A DNA stretch of 64,000 bases. Source: Paenibacillus sp. G2S3 (GTDB taxonomy: Bacteria > Bacillota > Bacilli > Paenibacillales > Paenibacillaceae). Both the position numbers and the translations under genes were made by a program. Shown piece by piece: positions 1-8,801 of the stretch. The notes under the pieces were generated by a model. The model was given only the letters and a program-made list of their open reading frames with translations. It made no database searches and was not told where the DNA came from. Positions within the stretch are counted from its first letter, which is position 1. Each line of letters opens with the position of its first letter. The stretch covers positions 6,448,001-6,512,000 of the forward strand of contig NZ_CP126095.1 in NCBI RefSeq assembly GCF_030123105.1, given 5' to 3'.

Positions 1-1496
1 AGCAGAGAAATCATGATCACAACTATAAAGAACTGATTCTGTATATTAAAAAGCGTCGTAAAGCTCTTCTTCTGCTCTTCTGTATACCGATAATCGCTAT
101 TCACTGTTTCTGGCGTATAGTTCAGACTCAGAGGTTGTCCATTAATAGAAATCACTCCTTCTGATGAAGTGATCGTATTCACATCTGTAACAACCTCATG
201 CCTTTCTTGTTTATAATCCGCAAAAGAAACCCAGTATTGTTCCAGCGTCTTCAGCATTTCCTCAAGCTCTTCCTTATCCTTAGGCATATCCACAGTGATT
301 ACCGTGTCCATCGGCAGTTCGGGCATCACATTATTGGATGTATGCAGATCTTGCAAAAAATCAAACGGCACACTATATAAAGAGGATGGAAAGGACTTGG
401 AGGTGTCGCTCTCCTCCATATAATCAACATTTTCATCCGGATACAGTATCACGGAATCGAAAAACCCCATCCCCGCCTCCGAGTATTCCTTGTCATACGC
501 CCAGTGCATTTGTGCTCCGATTCCAAGCGGCCCAATCTTGTTGTGCACCAGCAGATTAATGAACGCGTTCATCTTCGCCTGAAGGGAATGATCCATATTA
601 CTAGTACTCGTTGAATGCATCGCAATAGGGGCATTGACCAGAATGCTGCCATTATTCGATTGCACTCTTTTGATGGCTACCAAATAACGCTGCATTGCAG
701 GATAATCGGTATTGCTGAACACTGGCCGCACACTTGCGAGAAAAGGAATCCCCACTTGATACAGTCGCTCCGCAGTCTCTGTCAGCAGTCCCAGATCAGA
801 GAAGGGATAGATCTCTTTGATCGCAAGATACACTTTAGGCGTAGCGTTGATATGAAGCCAATCCTTCAGAACATACCCCATCGCCAGTGCACTGACATTC
901 CCTTGTTCAAAATACGGAACATAAGCAGCATCCTCTTTACTCACAGCATAGGGTGCTTGCAGACCCTCTTCCTGGAAGATCAGCTTTCCAAGGGACTGGG
1001 TTCCCTGACTTCCGGCTATATAGAGCATATCCTGTACCTGAAGTGGAATTTTCGAGAACTGCCCGATTTGGAGATCTGCATTTCCGTCATATTTCACATC
1101 AGTGGTCAACTGTAGTTTATTTTCCAACGAGGCTGGAGGGCTGTATCCGATATGCAAATACTGTCCCCGATAATGCTCCCAATCCTCTACATAAAATTTA
1201 TTAGTAATCAAAATATCCGCTGCATTACGGACCAGAATCAATTTAGAGTAATGAGCCAGCGTCCCTTGTTCATATTGATCCAGACTTCTAAGTGTGACCT
1301 TCATGGAATAGGATGCCAGCAGTCTCTGAAGTTCAGTCACGTTGCCTTCCTTCGCTGTGCCCTTAGCGAGGCTGTCATAGAGCAATAGAACCTGCTGTGG
1401 CGATGCTGCAGATTGAACGGGTGTGACGGGAACAAGAAGGGCTGTTAGAGTTAACGTCAGCAGGAATATACCGTTTAAGACTCCTCTGATGTTCAA
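1..1496 (-). CDS. DUF2334-family membrane/surface protein, C-terminus beyond the window edge
   Basis: The reading frame is open from a TTG start at 1496, which overlaps the TGA of the upstream gene, to the left edge (about 498 residues). A signal-like hydrophobic N-terminus (about residues 8-25) precedes an exported domain. The segment around YLAIKEIYPFSDLGLL, followed by GIPFLASVRPVF, matches the core of DUF2334, a family distantly related to polysaccharide deacetylases. A hydrophobic stretch begins where the sequence stops, so a C-terminal membrane anchor is likely. It is the third gene of a minus-strand unit with the WsfD-like gene and the GH8-like lipoprotein. As I recall, B. subtilis YdaL is a DUF2334 protein in the c-di-GMP-responsive ydaJKLMN exopolysaccharide operon, so a similar role is inferred. 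No catalytic function is proven. Confidence 0.75.
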   Translation of the reverse strand, partial: MNIRGVLNGIFLLTLTLTALLVPVTPVQSAASPQQVLLLYDSLAKGTAKEGNVTELQRLLASYSMKVTLRSLDQYEQGTLAHYSKLILVRNAADILITNKFYVEDWEHYRGQYLHIGYSPPASLENKLQLTTDVKYDGNADLQIGQFSKIPLQVQDMLYIAGSQGTQSLGKLIFQEEGLQAPYAVSKEDAAYVPYFEQGNVSALAMGYVLKDWLHINATPKVYLAIKEIYPFSDLGLLTETAERLYQVGIPFLASVRPVFSNTDYPAMQRYLVAIKRVQSNNGSILVNAPIAMHSTSTSNMDHSLQAKMNAFINLLVHNKIGPLGIGAQMHWAYDKEYSEAGMGFFDSVILYPDENVDYMEESDTSKSFPSSLYSVPFDFLQDLHTSNNVMPELPMDTVITVDMPKDKEELEEMLKTLEQYWVSFADYKQERHEVVTDVNTITSSEGVISINGQPLSLNYTPETVNSDYRYTEEQKKSFTTLFNIQNQFFIVVIMISL

Positions 1497-3043
1497 ATAC
1501 TCACATCCTTTTGAGGCTTTGTATAAGGGCTAGAAAGGGTGCTCTTGCTAACTTGCTTAACCTGATTACTATTTTTAGAAACTCTACGCCCAATCACACT
1601 GGAAAGGGTCAGAAAGGTGACCAAATCAAAGGATAGTGTAAATAAGAACTCATGCTTGGAAATGTCGGCATCGCCTGCACCGATAATCGATACAAAAATA
1701 CCTGAAAGCCCAATGCCAATCGAAGCGACAATCAATACCATTCGCTGCATACCTCTGAAATCACGGGACTTGATCGCTTTTACAAAGGAAGGCATATAGA
1801 GACCGATGACAAGCACCATCCAGAGGAAGATGAACCCGAATGTTCGCGGGGCCAGCGTTAGTTTCAGTTGGCTATATCCGGTGAAAAAGTGACTCTGTGC
1901 TCGGAATTCCTTACCAACCGATTGCTCGTAGTTCCCCATAGCTGCCGGTTTGATTGAGAATGCACTTTGAGCAGCTACATTAAGAATCGAGTTAAGCTGG
2001 TCTGGATTCGTTAAATAATATTTTAGGATGGATACGAATCCATAACGACTATAGAAATTCTCTTCGAGAAGTGGTGAATTTACATCTATGGTCACGTACT
2101 TTTCATAGTGAATGCTGTTCTTCAGAATGGCATATTGCTCGTCCATCCCTAACGCTTTTAAAGCAGCCTCTGGATCAGGTGATTCCTTCAGCACCCCTCG
2201 GGTCATGGCATGGAACTGGTTAATGTTTACGAACTCGTTTGAGATATTCAAATACGTGAACACACCTGCGAACAGCATCAGAGCAAGAGAAGCCATCGTC
2301 AGGATGCGAAAGATCTTATCTCTACGAATCCAGAGAAGTGAACAGCCCAGCACAGCAATGATTATACCCACTGGAGCATTCTGCTGTTTGGATGTGGTCA
2401 GGATCAACGTGCTAATCACGAATACGGCCAGCATCGCGTAGTCATTGAATCTTTTTCGATATAACATCAGCCACGAAGCGAACATGAAGATCATCGTGAT
2501 CATCACAACGCTCTCGCCGTAAAAGGAGTTAAAATAAGCTGTGTATCCGGTATCTCCGAATATAAAAATAGCAATACCTGCAATAATGAATCCTTGTTTC
2601 CGGGACATCCTCCATGTAATAGCCTCTATTAATAAGTAAATTGCGACTACATATAGAATCGTATAAATCGCTGCTTGAAAGCGGATGTCGAATACCTCAC
2701 TACTGAAGAACAACTTGTTAAGTCCTATAGCCAGCTTAATAAATAAGGACTGAGAGGAAAATAACATTGCGCCATTCTCGTTAAAATATTGAAAGATTCC
2801 ATATTGCTTCACAAAATAACCAAAGTACTGACTATCATAATCCGGCAGATTGAAATAGAGTCCATTACTATATATGCTACGGAAAAAGTCACCGTTATCC
2901 GCCATTCCGACATACGGAGCTGTGAACAGCGCGATGACGGTTATAAGCAGCACTCCAAATGCAGCAAGAAATGCAGGAGACACCGATAAATTAGCAAGTG
3001 CTATCCCCTGCCTTAGAGGTGTTTTCACCGTGTTGTCCATCAT
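1493..3043 (-). CDS. Polytopic membrane protein, WsfD-like glycan hexosyltransferase
   Basis: This is a 516-aa protein with about ten or more hydrophobic segments. An acidic exported loop near the first TM segment (GMADNGDFFR) recalls the Asp-bearing first loop of GT-C glycosyltransferases. A second conserved-looking motif, FNSFYGES, lies near residues 170-178. The layout resembles proteins annotated as glycan biosynthesis hexose transferase WsfD in S-layer glycan loci; I recognise the family by pattern only. It starts 31 bp after the GH8-like lipoprotein gene, with an AAGGTG ribosome site, and its stop overlaps the start of the DUF2334 gene, so the three are translated as one unit. Likely role: transfer of hexose from a polyprenyl-phosphate donor during exopolysaccharide or wall-glycan assembly. 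Confidence 0.65.
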   Translation of the reverse strand: MMDNTVKTPLRQGIALANLSVSPAFLAAFGVLLITVIALFTAPYVGMADNGDFFRSIYSNGLYFNLPDYDSQYFGYFVKQYGIFQYFNENGAMLFSSQSLFIKLAIGLNKLFFSSEVFDIRFQAAIYTILYVVAIYLLIEAITWRMSRKQGFIIAGIAIFIFGDTGYTAYFNSFYGESVVMITMIFMFASWLMLYRKRFNDYAMLAVFVISTLILTTSKQQNAPVGIIIAVLGCSLLWIRRDKIFRILTMASLALMLFAGVFTYLNISNEFVNINQFHAMTRGVLKESPDPEAALKALGMDEQYAILKNSIHYEKYVTIDVNSPLLEENFYSRYGFVSILKYYLTNPDQLNSILNVAAQSAFSIKPAAMGNYEQSVGKEFRAQSHFFTGYSQLKLTLAPRTFGFIFLWMVLVIGLYMPSFVKAIKSRDFRGMQRMVLIVASIGIGLSGIFVSIIGAGDADISKHEFLFTLSFDLVTFLTLSSVIGRRVSKNSNQVKQVSKSTLSSPYTKPQKDVSI

Positions 3044-3074
3044 GCAGGTTCACCTTCAATACATTAAGTTTAAG

Positions 3075-4214
3075 TTAATAGACATAAGCCAGTAATGCCA
3101 TCAGGTTGTCAAAAGAGTAGGCTTGGCCGCTAGCCACATCGCCGAATCCTCCATACAGTGGGCTACCCACATCTGTTACTCTGAACTCGTTCATTCTTTC
3201 GATACTTTTATGGTGGAGAGATTCATCGCCGATTTCTGCGCCGATCATAGCCGTAATGGCATAAATGGCTGTGGAGCGGATATCGTTCAGCGGCTTACCC
3301 TCTCTCGAATATTGCCCATATAACGTGCCAGCTTCGACCTGCTGCTTGATAAAATCAATGCTGGTGGCTTTCTGCTGATCTACCTCTGATAAGGCTAGAA
3401 TGGATAGAAGCGACTCTACTGTATTGATATTTTCCGAACTATATTTTCCAGTCTCATAATTAAACCGTGTCTCATAAAAGGGGAATTCATCCGATAAATA
3501 TCCATTTTCCAATATTACGTTCATATCATTCGTCAGTTTCTTACTAAATTGGCTAGGAAACGACATTTTTTGCAAAGTGCCCAAATTAATATAACACAAA
3601 GTGACGAATGTGTTTGTTGAAGAATATTCCATATCGTAGAAATCATAAAGTTTTCCATCTTTTATATTATAATTATAAAATCTTTCGCCATATTTATCCG
3701 CTTCAGCTGTATAACGTTCATCCCCAAACATTTCCCCCGCCTCATAAAGAGCTCGAATCATACGTAAATCATCGACGGCAGCATTTAAAGGGTATAGCTT
3801 CTGCTGTTTAGGACTGTAACGGTAGCTGAAACCACTGTTGATATCAAAGGTTTGTTTAGCTAGTTGCCATTGTTCTGCAAATCGCTCTTGTTGGCCGCTA
3901 CGCACAGCTGCCAGCATCCGAAGAGATGCCGATTCACTCAGAACCTCGTGCCCACTCGCCGCTTCCGCTGACTGATCTGTTTCAATAAAATTGGTATATA
4001 CACCGTTCTCACCTGTGAGTTTCGAGGTAATGAACTGCTCTAAGTTAACTACTTCCTGCGTCTGGGTTACCGTAGTATCAGGATTTGAATCTACTGGAGC
4101 TGGAGAATTAGTATGAACACTATTAGGCGGATTCGGCGCTGCCGTTTTTTCGCATGCCGTTAACCCTATAACGCCTGCAAATATCGCTACTGCAGCAATG
4201 ATTATTTTCCTCAA
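3075..4214 (-). CDS. Lipoprotein with GH8/six-hairpin glycosidase fold (YdaJ-like)
   Basis: The 379-aa product begins at a TTG preceded by an excellent AAAGGAGGTGATCAC site. Residues 1-21 form a lipoprotein signal with lipobox LTAC (Cys21), followed by a Pro/Ser/Thr-rich linker. The rest, from about residue 60, is helical and repetitive with GH8-like features: ENGVYTNF near the start, then SESASLRML, AVDDLRMIRALYEAG and later GQYSREGKPLN. Family 8 enzymes cut beta-1,4-linked polymers such as cellulose or chitosan, and a member usually sits in bacterial cellulose-like operons to trim or edit nascent chains. It is the first gene of the unit reading toward the left edge. B. subtilis YdaJ is the closest analogue I can name. 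The substrate is unknown. Confidence 0.7.
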   Translation of the reverse strand: MRKIIIAAVAIFAGVIGLTACEKTAAPNPPNSVHTNSPAPVDSNPDTTVTQTQEVVNLEQFITSKLTGENGVYTNFIETDQSAEAASGHEVLSESASLRMLAAVRSGQQERFAEQWQLAKQTFDINSGFSYRYSPKQQKLYPLNAAVDDLRMIRALYEAGEMFGDERYTAEADKYGERFYNYNIKDGKLYDFYDMEYSSTNTFVTLCYINLGTLQKMSFPSQFSKKLTNDMNVILENGYLSDEFPFYETRFNYETGKYSSENINTVESLLSILALSEVDQQKATSIDFIKQQVEAGTLYGQYSREGKPLNDIRSTAIYAITAMIGAEIGDESLHHKSIERMNEFRVTDVGSPLYGGFGDVASGQAYSFDNLMALLAYVY

Positions 4215-4331
4215 GTGATCACCTCCTTTTAATATTCTCCTATACTGCTTACTGTCTAAGTATTATCTATAACGGTAATATACAACAAAATGTTAAATCA
4301 AACTGTGAGTGTTATGTATCTATCCTTGGAC

Positions 4332-4377
4332 AAAAAGGGAGATATCCTTACGCCTTCTGGCGAGCGGGATATCCCCT
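4332..4377 (-). terminator. Terminator downstream of katE
   Basis: Read on the minus strand, GGGATATCC and GGATATCTCCC flank a nested CGCC/GGCG hairpin and are followed by TTTTTG. It lies just past the katE stop. Confidence 0.75.
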
Positions 4378-4399
4378 CTGTATCAGTTATTCATTCATT

Positions 4400-6445
4400 T
4401 CATTCCATGCGTTCCCAAAAACGATGGGCTGTCATTGCCGCGACAAGACTGGCAGCGAATACCTCTCCACCATCTCCAATTATTACGCCCGGACTGCTTC
4501 TATGTTCAGCAGTTTCAAGTAGTTTAGCATTTTCAGTAGTCACCGCGATGGGCTTAAAGTGAGAATAGGCTTGGTTCAGGAATTGCGCCGTATCCTTATG
4601 GAATTTCTTATGTTCCGAATTTCCACCAGCTGCATAAATCGCATCAAAGAGCACTGAATCTGTCGTGGATAAAGTATGAATGACTTCAAGCTCTGTCCCT
4701 TTCGAGCCTTTAATAAATCCAAGCTTATCACTGATTATCTCCGGCTGGATTCCGGCTCCCATAAGTGTATCCAGAACAGGCATCACCAAGACTTCATCAA
4801 ATCCGTCGCCTATAATCACACCTATTTTACGTGTGTTTGGGTGCTTCTTCGTATTTGCCTGACTTAGTGCCGGGGAGACTTGAGTCACCTCGGAACCGCC
4901 TGTTTTCGGAGGCTTCACCCCAATAGCTTCTGCTACAGGCACAGCAAGCTCTAAGGTAACGTTCGCGAGCATGTCTACAACCTGCTGCCGGACAGCCTTA
5001 CTCTTTACCTTCCCGAGCTCAAATGAATAGGCTTCAATAATATGCATTTTTTCTGCAGTACTCATGCTGTTCCAAAACAGCTTAGCTTGTGAAAAATGAT
5101 CTTCGAAGCTTTTGCTCCGGCTACGTACCTTACGGCCCTCAACCTTTTCCTGATAATGTACATAACCGCCTTCGGCCTCTGTAGCAGGTGCAGGGGTATT
5201 CTTGGCCAGAGAATTGTTGTGATAGCTGACAGAACCCTGATTAATCGTCTGCCGTCCATACCCGTCACGCTGGTTGTTATGGAAAGGACATACCGGTCTA
5301 TTGATCGGCAGCTCATGGAAGTTCGGGCCACCAAGCCGAATCAGCTGAGTATCCGTATAGGAGAATAGTCTGCCCTGTAGCAGTGGGTCGTTCGTGAAAT
5401 CAATACCAGGTACCACATGACCGGGATGAAAAGCTACCTGCTCTGTTTCGGCAAAGACATTATCAACGTTGCGGTTCAAGGTCATTTTCCCAACAATCTG
5501 AACAGGTACATCTTCCTCTGGCCATAGCTTTGTAGGATCCAGCACATCGAAGTCAAATTTAAACTCATCTTCTTCACTTAGAAGCTGGATGCCCAGCTCA
5601 TATTCCGGATAGTTGCCGGCTTCAATCGATTCCCATAAATCACGGCGATGAAAGTCAGGGTCTGCTCCTGATATTTTCTGCGCTTCATCCCACACTAAGG
5701 AATGTACGCCGAGTACAGGTTTCCAGTGGAATTTAACAAAATGGGCTTTTCCTTTCTCGTTAATCAACCTGAAAGTATGCACCCCAAACCCTTCCATCAT
5801 TCTGAAGCTACGTGGAATGGCACGGTCCGACATCAACCACATTGCCATATGGGCCGATTCTTGATTATTGGCTATGAAATCCCAAAAGGTATCGTGAGCC
5901 GATGCGGCCTGAGGCATTTCATTGTGCGGCTCCGGCTTAAGGGCATGTACCAAATCAGGGAATTTGATTGCATCCTGTATAAAAAAGACTGGCATATTGT
6001 TTCCGACCAAATCGTAGTTTCCTTCTTCAGTATAGAATTTGGTAGAGAACCCACGCGCATCCCGCACCGTCTCGGCTGATCCCCGTGATCCAGCTACCGT
6101 CGAGAAACGGACAAACACCGGTGTCTTCACGGAGGGATCTTGAAGGAATTTCGCCTTCGTATATTCTTTCAATGATTTATATACTTCAAACTCACCGTGA
6201 GCAGCAAATCCACGTGCATGCACGATTCGCTCAGGGATTCGCTCATGATCGAAATGAGTCATTTTTTCCCGGAAATGAAAATCTTCCATCAAGGTTGGGC
6301 CCCGGTCACCTGCTTTTAAGGAGAACTCGTCCTCTGATACTTTTAAACCCTGGTTCGTTGTTAAGGTGTGACCTTCATCCTTACTGCGAAACTGTTCCAA
6401 TTGCTCATTCTTGCTGTTTCCGTTCACTTTTTGATGTTCACTCAT
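4400..6445 (-). CDS. katE: Large-subunit monofunctional catalase (clade 2, KatE/HPII type)
   Basis: This protein decomposes hydrogen peroxide to water and oxygen. At 681 aa it has the length of large-subunit haem catalases. Visible signatures are RFSTVAGSRGS and DARGFSTKFYT around the distal haem side, NMPVFFIQDA, and the proximal Tyr motif RLFSYTDTQ. A C-terminal DJ-1/PfpI-like flavodoxin domain starts at KIGVIIGDGFDE (about residue 540), as in E. coli HPII. The start is placed at the ATG at 6445 because GGAAGGAG lies 9 nt upstream; an in-frame TTG two codons earlier is poorer. The gene stands alone between two terminators, with a SigB-like promoter upstream. A stress-resistance role is expected; B. 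subtilis katE is in the general stress regulon. Confidence 0.95.
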   Translation of the reverse strand: MSEHQKVNGNSKNEQLEQFRSKDEGHTLTTNQGLKVSEDEFSLKAGDRGPTLMEDFHFREKMTHFDHERIPERIVHARGFAAHGEFEVYKSLKEYTKAKFLQDPSVKTPVFVRFSTVAGSRGSAETVRDARGFSTKFYTEEGNYDLVGNNMPVFFIQDAIKFPDLVHALKPEPHNEMPQAASAHDTFWDFIANNQESAHMAMWLMSDRAIPRSFRMMEGFGVHTFRLINEKGKAHFVKFHWKPVLGVHSLVWDEAQKISGADPDFHRRDLWESIEAGNYPEYELGIQLLSEEDEFKFDFDVLDPTKLWPEEDVPVQIVGKMTLNRNVDNVFAETEQVAFHPGHVVPGIDFTNDPLLQGRLFSYTDTQLIRLGGPNFHELPINRPVCPFHNNQRDGYGRQTINQGSVSYHNNSLAKNTPAPATEAEGGYVHYQEKVEGRKVRSRSKSFEDHFSQAKLFWNSMSTAEKMHIIEAYSFELGKVKSKAVRQQVVDMLANVTLELAVPVAEAIGVKPPKTGGSEVTQVSPALSQANTKKHPNTRKIGVIIGDGFDEVLVMPVLDTLMGAGIQPEIISDKLGFIKGSKGTELEVIHTLSTTDSVLFDAIYAAGGNSEHKKFHKDTAQFLNQAYSHFKPIAVTTENAKLLETAEHRSSPGVIIGDGGEVFAASLVAAMTAHRFWERME

Positions 6446-6492
6446 TAACAATGGCTCCTTCCAAAGGTAAAGTAAATATTATCATGTATCTC

Positions 6493-6518
6493 TTACCCTT
6501 TAGGAAAGTTTGGCAAAC
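6493..6518 (-). promoter_or_regulatory. Candidate SigB-type promoter of katE
   Basis: The minus strand reads GTTTGC, a 14-nt spacer, then GGGTAA, about 48 bp before the katE start. This is close to the Bacillus SigB consensus GTTTAA-N12-14-GGGTAT. No good SigA promoter is evident in the short intergenic space. Whether this organism has a SigB-like factor is not visible here. Confidence 0.45.
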
Positions 6519-6564
6519 AAAAAAAAGCGGAATTCCGCGAAGCCATCGCTCCCGAAAATCCGCC
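6519..6564 (-). terminator. Terminator downstream of the K+ channel gene
   Basis: The minus strand has a GC-rich stem (GGCGGA...TCCGC, plus an inner GCGGAATTCCGC) followed by eight T residues, just after the channel stop at 6584. Confidence 0.7.
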
Positions 6565-6583
6565 TATTCCATCTAGTTCTGAC

Positions 6584-7597
6584 CTAACCCTTAATCCTAC
6601 GATACGTCGCTTCATCGGAAACAACATACAATCTAGCATCCTTAGGAATAGCCTGATCCAGCTTTCGATTGATGCTAAGATCGCTACGATCTGACAACAA
6701 GGTTGCGCCTTGTAAGAGCAGGTTCTGAAACGCGTCTCCATAGGTCTTCCAAGTAGTATTCACTGGAATTTCATAAATATCATCACCATATTTACGGCTC
6801 AGCAGCTGTGTTATTACTTCAGAATTCCCCTCTTGCAGAGCGGATCGAACAGCCAGTCTGGAGATGGCATCATGAGAGAGAACGAACTCATTCACCTGGA
6901 CATGCCTGAAATTCTGAATATTCTTCTCTTGCATAATTTCTACAGTCGTATGTACTTGTGGTGCAATGCGCTCAATGCTAGAGGCAATTAACAAAGATTT
7001 GCCGTCGATCAGCGACGCTTCATCAATCCGAGTATCGCCGAACACAATGGCCGCTCTAGCTTCATGGATATTAGCCTTAAGTAGAGTCTCATCACTGGAG
7101 GCATCGCCACTTATAAAGTGGACTTGATCCATATGCTCCAAAGGATGACTTCCTGACTCATCCATGATGACAATATGGCATTTCGGCGAATAGCATAGAA
7201 TCTCATCTATAGCAGCTTGTGCTTTCTTACTCCAATTAATTAAAATCACATGATCTTTCCCCCGGAAGCTCAATGTTCCTGCTCCTCTCCTTCTCTGCAC
7301 CTCCGCAATGGAGTCAATGACCTTACCAATAACCAAGCTGAGGAGGCCGATACCAAAGATATAAAGAAACATGGTAAACAGCTTTCCAACTACGGTCTCT
7401 GCAAAATAATCTCCATACCCTACTGTCGCCATCGTTGTCATAACCCAATAAAAAGCATTAAACCAGCTATGAAACGTACCCGGCTCAATCAAGTAAGCAG
7501 TCGATGCACTAAGAAGTATAAAGATCAAAATAATTAGCCCTATCGACCGTTTGCGTAACCGCATCATCTTGGTGGAAATTCTCAGAAACAGATGCAT
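6584..7597 (-). CDS. Potassium channel with TrkA-N (RCK-like) domain, YugO type
   Basis: The 337-aa protein has a two-TM pore module: TM1 about residues 18-36, a pore loop with selectivity filter TVGYGD (Thr58-Asp63), and TM2 about residues 68-92. A cytoplasmic TrkA-N/RCK Rossmann-like domain follows (HVILINWSKKA, VIMDESG, FISGDASSDETLLKA). The size and order match MthK-like channels and B. subtilis YugO, a channel used for K+ release and electrical signalling in biofilms. The conserved GxGxxG of TrkA-N is altered here (INWSKKAQA), so nucleotide binding may differ. It is monocistronic, with a repeat element 34 bp upstream and a terminator downstream. The channel assignment is strong; regulation is unknown. 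Confidence 0.88.
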   Translation of the reverse strand: MHLFLRISTKMMRLRKRSIGLIILIFILLSASTAYLIEPGTFHSWFNAFYWVMTTMATVGYGDYFAETVVGKLFTMFLYIFGIGLLSLVIGKVIDSIAEVQRRRGAGTLSFRGKDHVILINWSKKAQAAIDEILCYSPKCHIVIMDESGSHPLEHMDQVHFISGDASSDETLLKANIHEARAAIVFGDTRIDEASLIDGKSLLIASSIERIAPQVHTTVEIMQEKNIQNFRHVQVNEFVLSHDAISRLAVRSALQEGNSEVITQLLSRKYGDDIYEIPVNTTWKTYGDAFQNLLLQGATLLSDRSDLSINRKLDQAIPKDARLYVVSDEATYRRIKG

Positions 7598-7630
7598 CTT
7601 CCCACCCCTTCACATCAAGCTAAAACACCT

Positions 7631-7713
7631 TAGGCGCCTTTAAGGACGGTAAGCGTCTATGCGAAAAATATAAGGATAATGTATAACGTAAAACTTATAC
7701 TTTCTTATATTTT
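7631..7713 (+). repeat. Intergenic repeat, copy A
   Basis: The element contains the shared core AAGGACGGTAAGCGT, then a variable gcga/aatata part, then a shared tail TATACTTTCTTATATTT. Copy B at 24813-24906 matches it over most of its length. Two foldable parts are visible: an outer stem TAGGCGC/GCGTCTA around CCTTTAAGG, and GTATAA/TTATAC. It lies between the K+ channel gene and the DUF350 operon. Confidence 0.7.
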
Positions 7714-7779
7714 CAATCAGGCTGCCGCTCGATGGATGAATCGGGGCAACCTTTGTCTTTATCCTATTTCAAGTTGAAA

Positions 7780-8166
7780 CTAAACAATCAAACTGCTAAT
7801 CGCAAATGCAGTCCCAATAAACACCAAGCAAAGCATAGTGCCTACAGCCACATTCCCTTTCTCCAGATGCTCTGAAATCTTAAAGGTTGGGGTTGCCAAT
7901 TCAAAGATCCAATAAGCCGCTATCAAGCACACATAACCTACCGCAAACCAAATGATCATGTGCAGAATGGAGGTATTCGTATATGCCGCTACGCCAATAA
8001 TAATAGCCGTTGCCAGGAACTTTCCGCCTAACGCCAAAGCTACAGCCACATTGCCTTTCTTCAGCTCCTCCATATCTTTAAACGGAGTCATCAAACCAAA
8101 AATCACCATGCCTAAGACTTGCAAAAGAATAATCACAAACACACTCACAACCAAATTAACCACCAT
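7780..8166 (-). CDS. DUF350 family membrane protein
   Basis: This 128-aa protein consists of about four TM segments arranged as two similar halves; the second half repeats the pattern of the first (MEELKKGNVAVALALGG versus SEHLEKGNVAVGTMLC). That internal KGNVAV duplication is the hallmark of DUF350 (YjfL). I place the start at the ATG at 8166, 2 nt after the upstream stop and preceded by GGGGGTGG; an earlier in-frame GTG at 8181 would overlap the lipoprotein gene. It is the last gene of a five-gene operon. In enterobacteria DUF350 proteins sit beside GSPS-like ligases (yjf cluster), the same pairing as here. A weak GC stem lies downstream near 7720-7755. Function is unknown. Confidence 0.85.
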   Translation of the reverse strand: MVVNLVVSVFVIILLQVLGMVIFGLMTPFKDMEELKKGNVAVALALGGKFLATAIIIGVAAYTNTSILHMIIWFAVGYVCLIAAYWIFELATPTFKISEHLEKGNVAVGTMLCLVFIGTAFAISSLIV

Positions 8167-8168
8167 CG

Positions 8169-8801
8169 TCACTTCGCCCACCCCCGAAATTTCGCATAAG
8201 CCGAATCATAGTCGGCAAAATCATGTACTTCCTCAAGGACTACGGAAGCGGTTTTCTTTTTCTCTAATGCGGTATAGCGTTCATCATCAATCGGCTGCTT
8301 AATCCGATTACCTGAAGGGAGCTCAAGCACCGCAAAGTTTCTTGTCTTATCCTTATACTTAGTCTTGTATACTCCTACAAGATCAACATCAGTGGTTACC
8401 GATACTTTAAGATTGGTAAGATCCTCTGCTGCCGTTTTTTCATCTGCATAAGACTTAATCGTGCTCCATGAAGACAGACGAACTTCATTCTTCTGATCAG
8501 CATCCGTGATTAACTCGGCGTCCATGAACTGAAGTGTCCAAATTTTATCACCAGTAGCATAATTCCCATCATTCGGGAGCAGTTCATTATCCGGCAAAAC
8601 CGTCATGTCACTCCCAATTAAATCCCCTACGGTACTCTCTACCACCCGGTAGTCCCACGGTACCCGTGCTACACTATCTGAAGTTTGAGCTGTTCCTGAA
8701 TCAAATGCACTACCCTGATTACTGGAACATGCGCTTAGCAACAGTACCGTCAGAAGCATCATACATAAGACTCCAATTCGGGCTTTCTTGCTCTTATCCA
8801 A
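8169..8801 (-). CDS. Lipoprotein, probable DUF4247 family
   Basis: The 210-aa product starts at a TTG directly after the stop of the GSPS-like gene, with GGGAG 8 nt upstream. Residues 1-25 form a lipoprotein signal with lipobox LSAC. The remaining mixed alpha/beta domain ends in FADYDSAYAKFRGW. It resembles DUF4247 proteins, which accompany DUF350 and GSPS-like genes in Bacillales; I make that family call from memory and context, with limited certainty. It should be anchored on the outer face of the membrane, next to the DUF350 protein encoded immediately downstream. No enzymatic residues are evident. Confidence 0.65.
   Translation of the reverse strand: MDKSKKARIGVLCMMLLTVLLLSACSSNQGSAFDSGTAQTSDSVARVPWDYRVVESTVGDLIGSDMTVLPDNELLPNDGNYATGDKIWTLQFMDAELITDADQKNEVRLSSWSTIKSYADEKTAAEDLTNLKVSVTTDVDLVGVYKTKYKDKTRNFAVLELPSGNRIKQPIDDERYTALEKKKTASVVLEEVHDFADYDSAYAKFRGWAK

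Noticed and set aside
615..1115. 166-aa plus-strand open frame at the left edge
   Set aside because: Antisense to the DUF2334 gene, whose frame is open from 1496 to the window edge with recognisable family motifs.
6085..6576. 163-aa plus-strand frame over the katE start
   Set aside because: Shadow of katE; no start signals and no similarity.
7598..7779. Transposon or insertion sequence remnants at the repeat copies
   Set aside because: No transposase frame, no target-site duplication and no terminal repeats were seen around any copy, so only a repeat is claimed.
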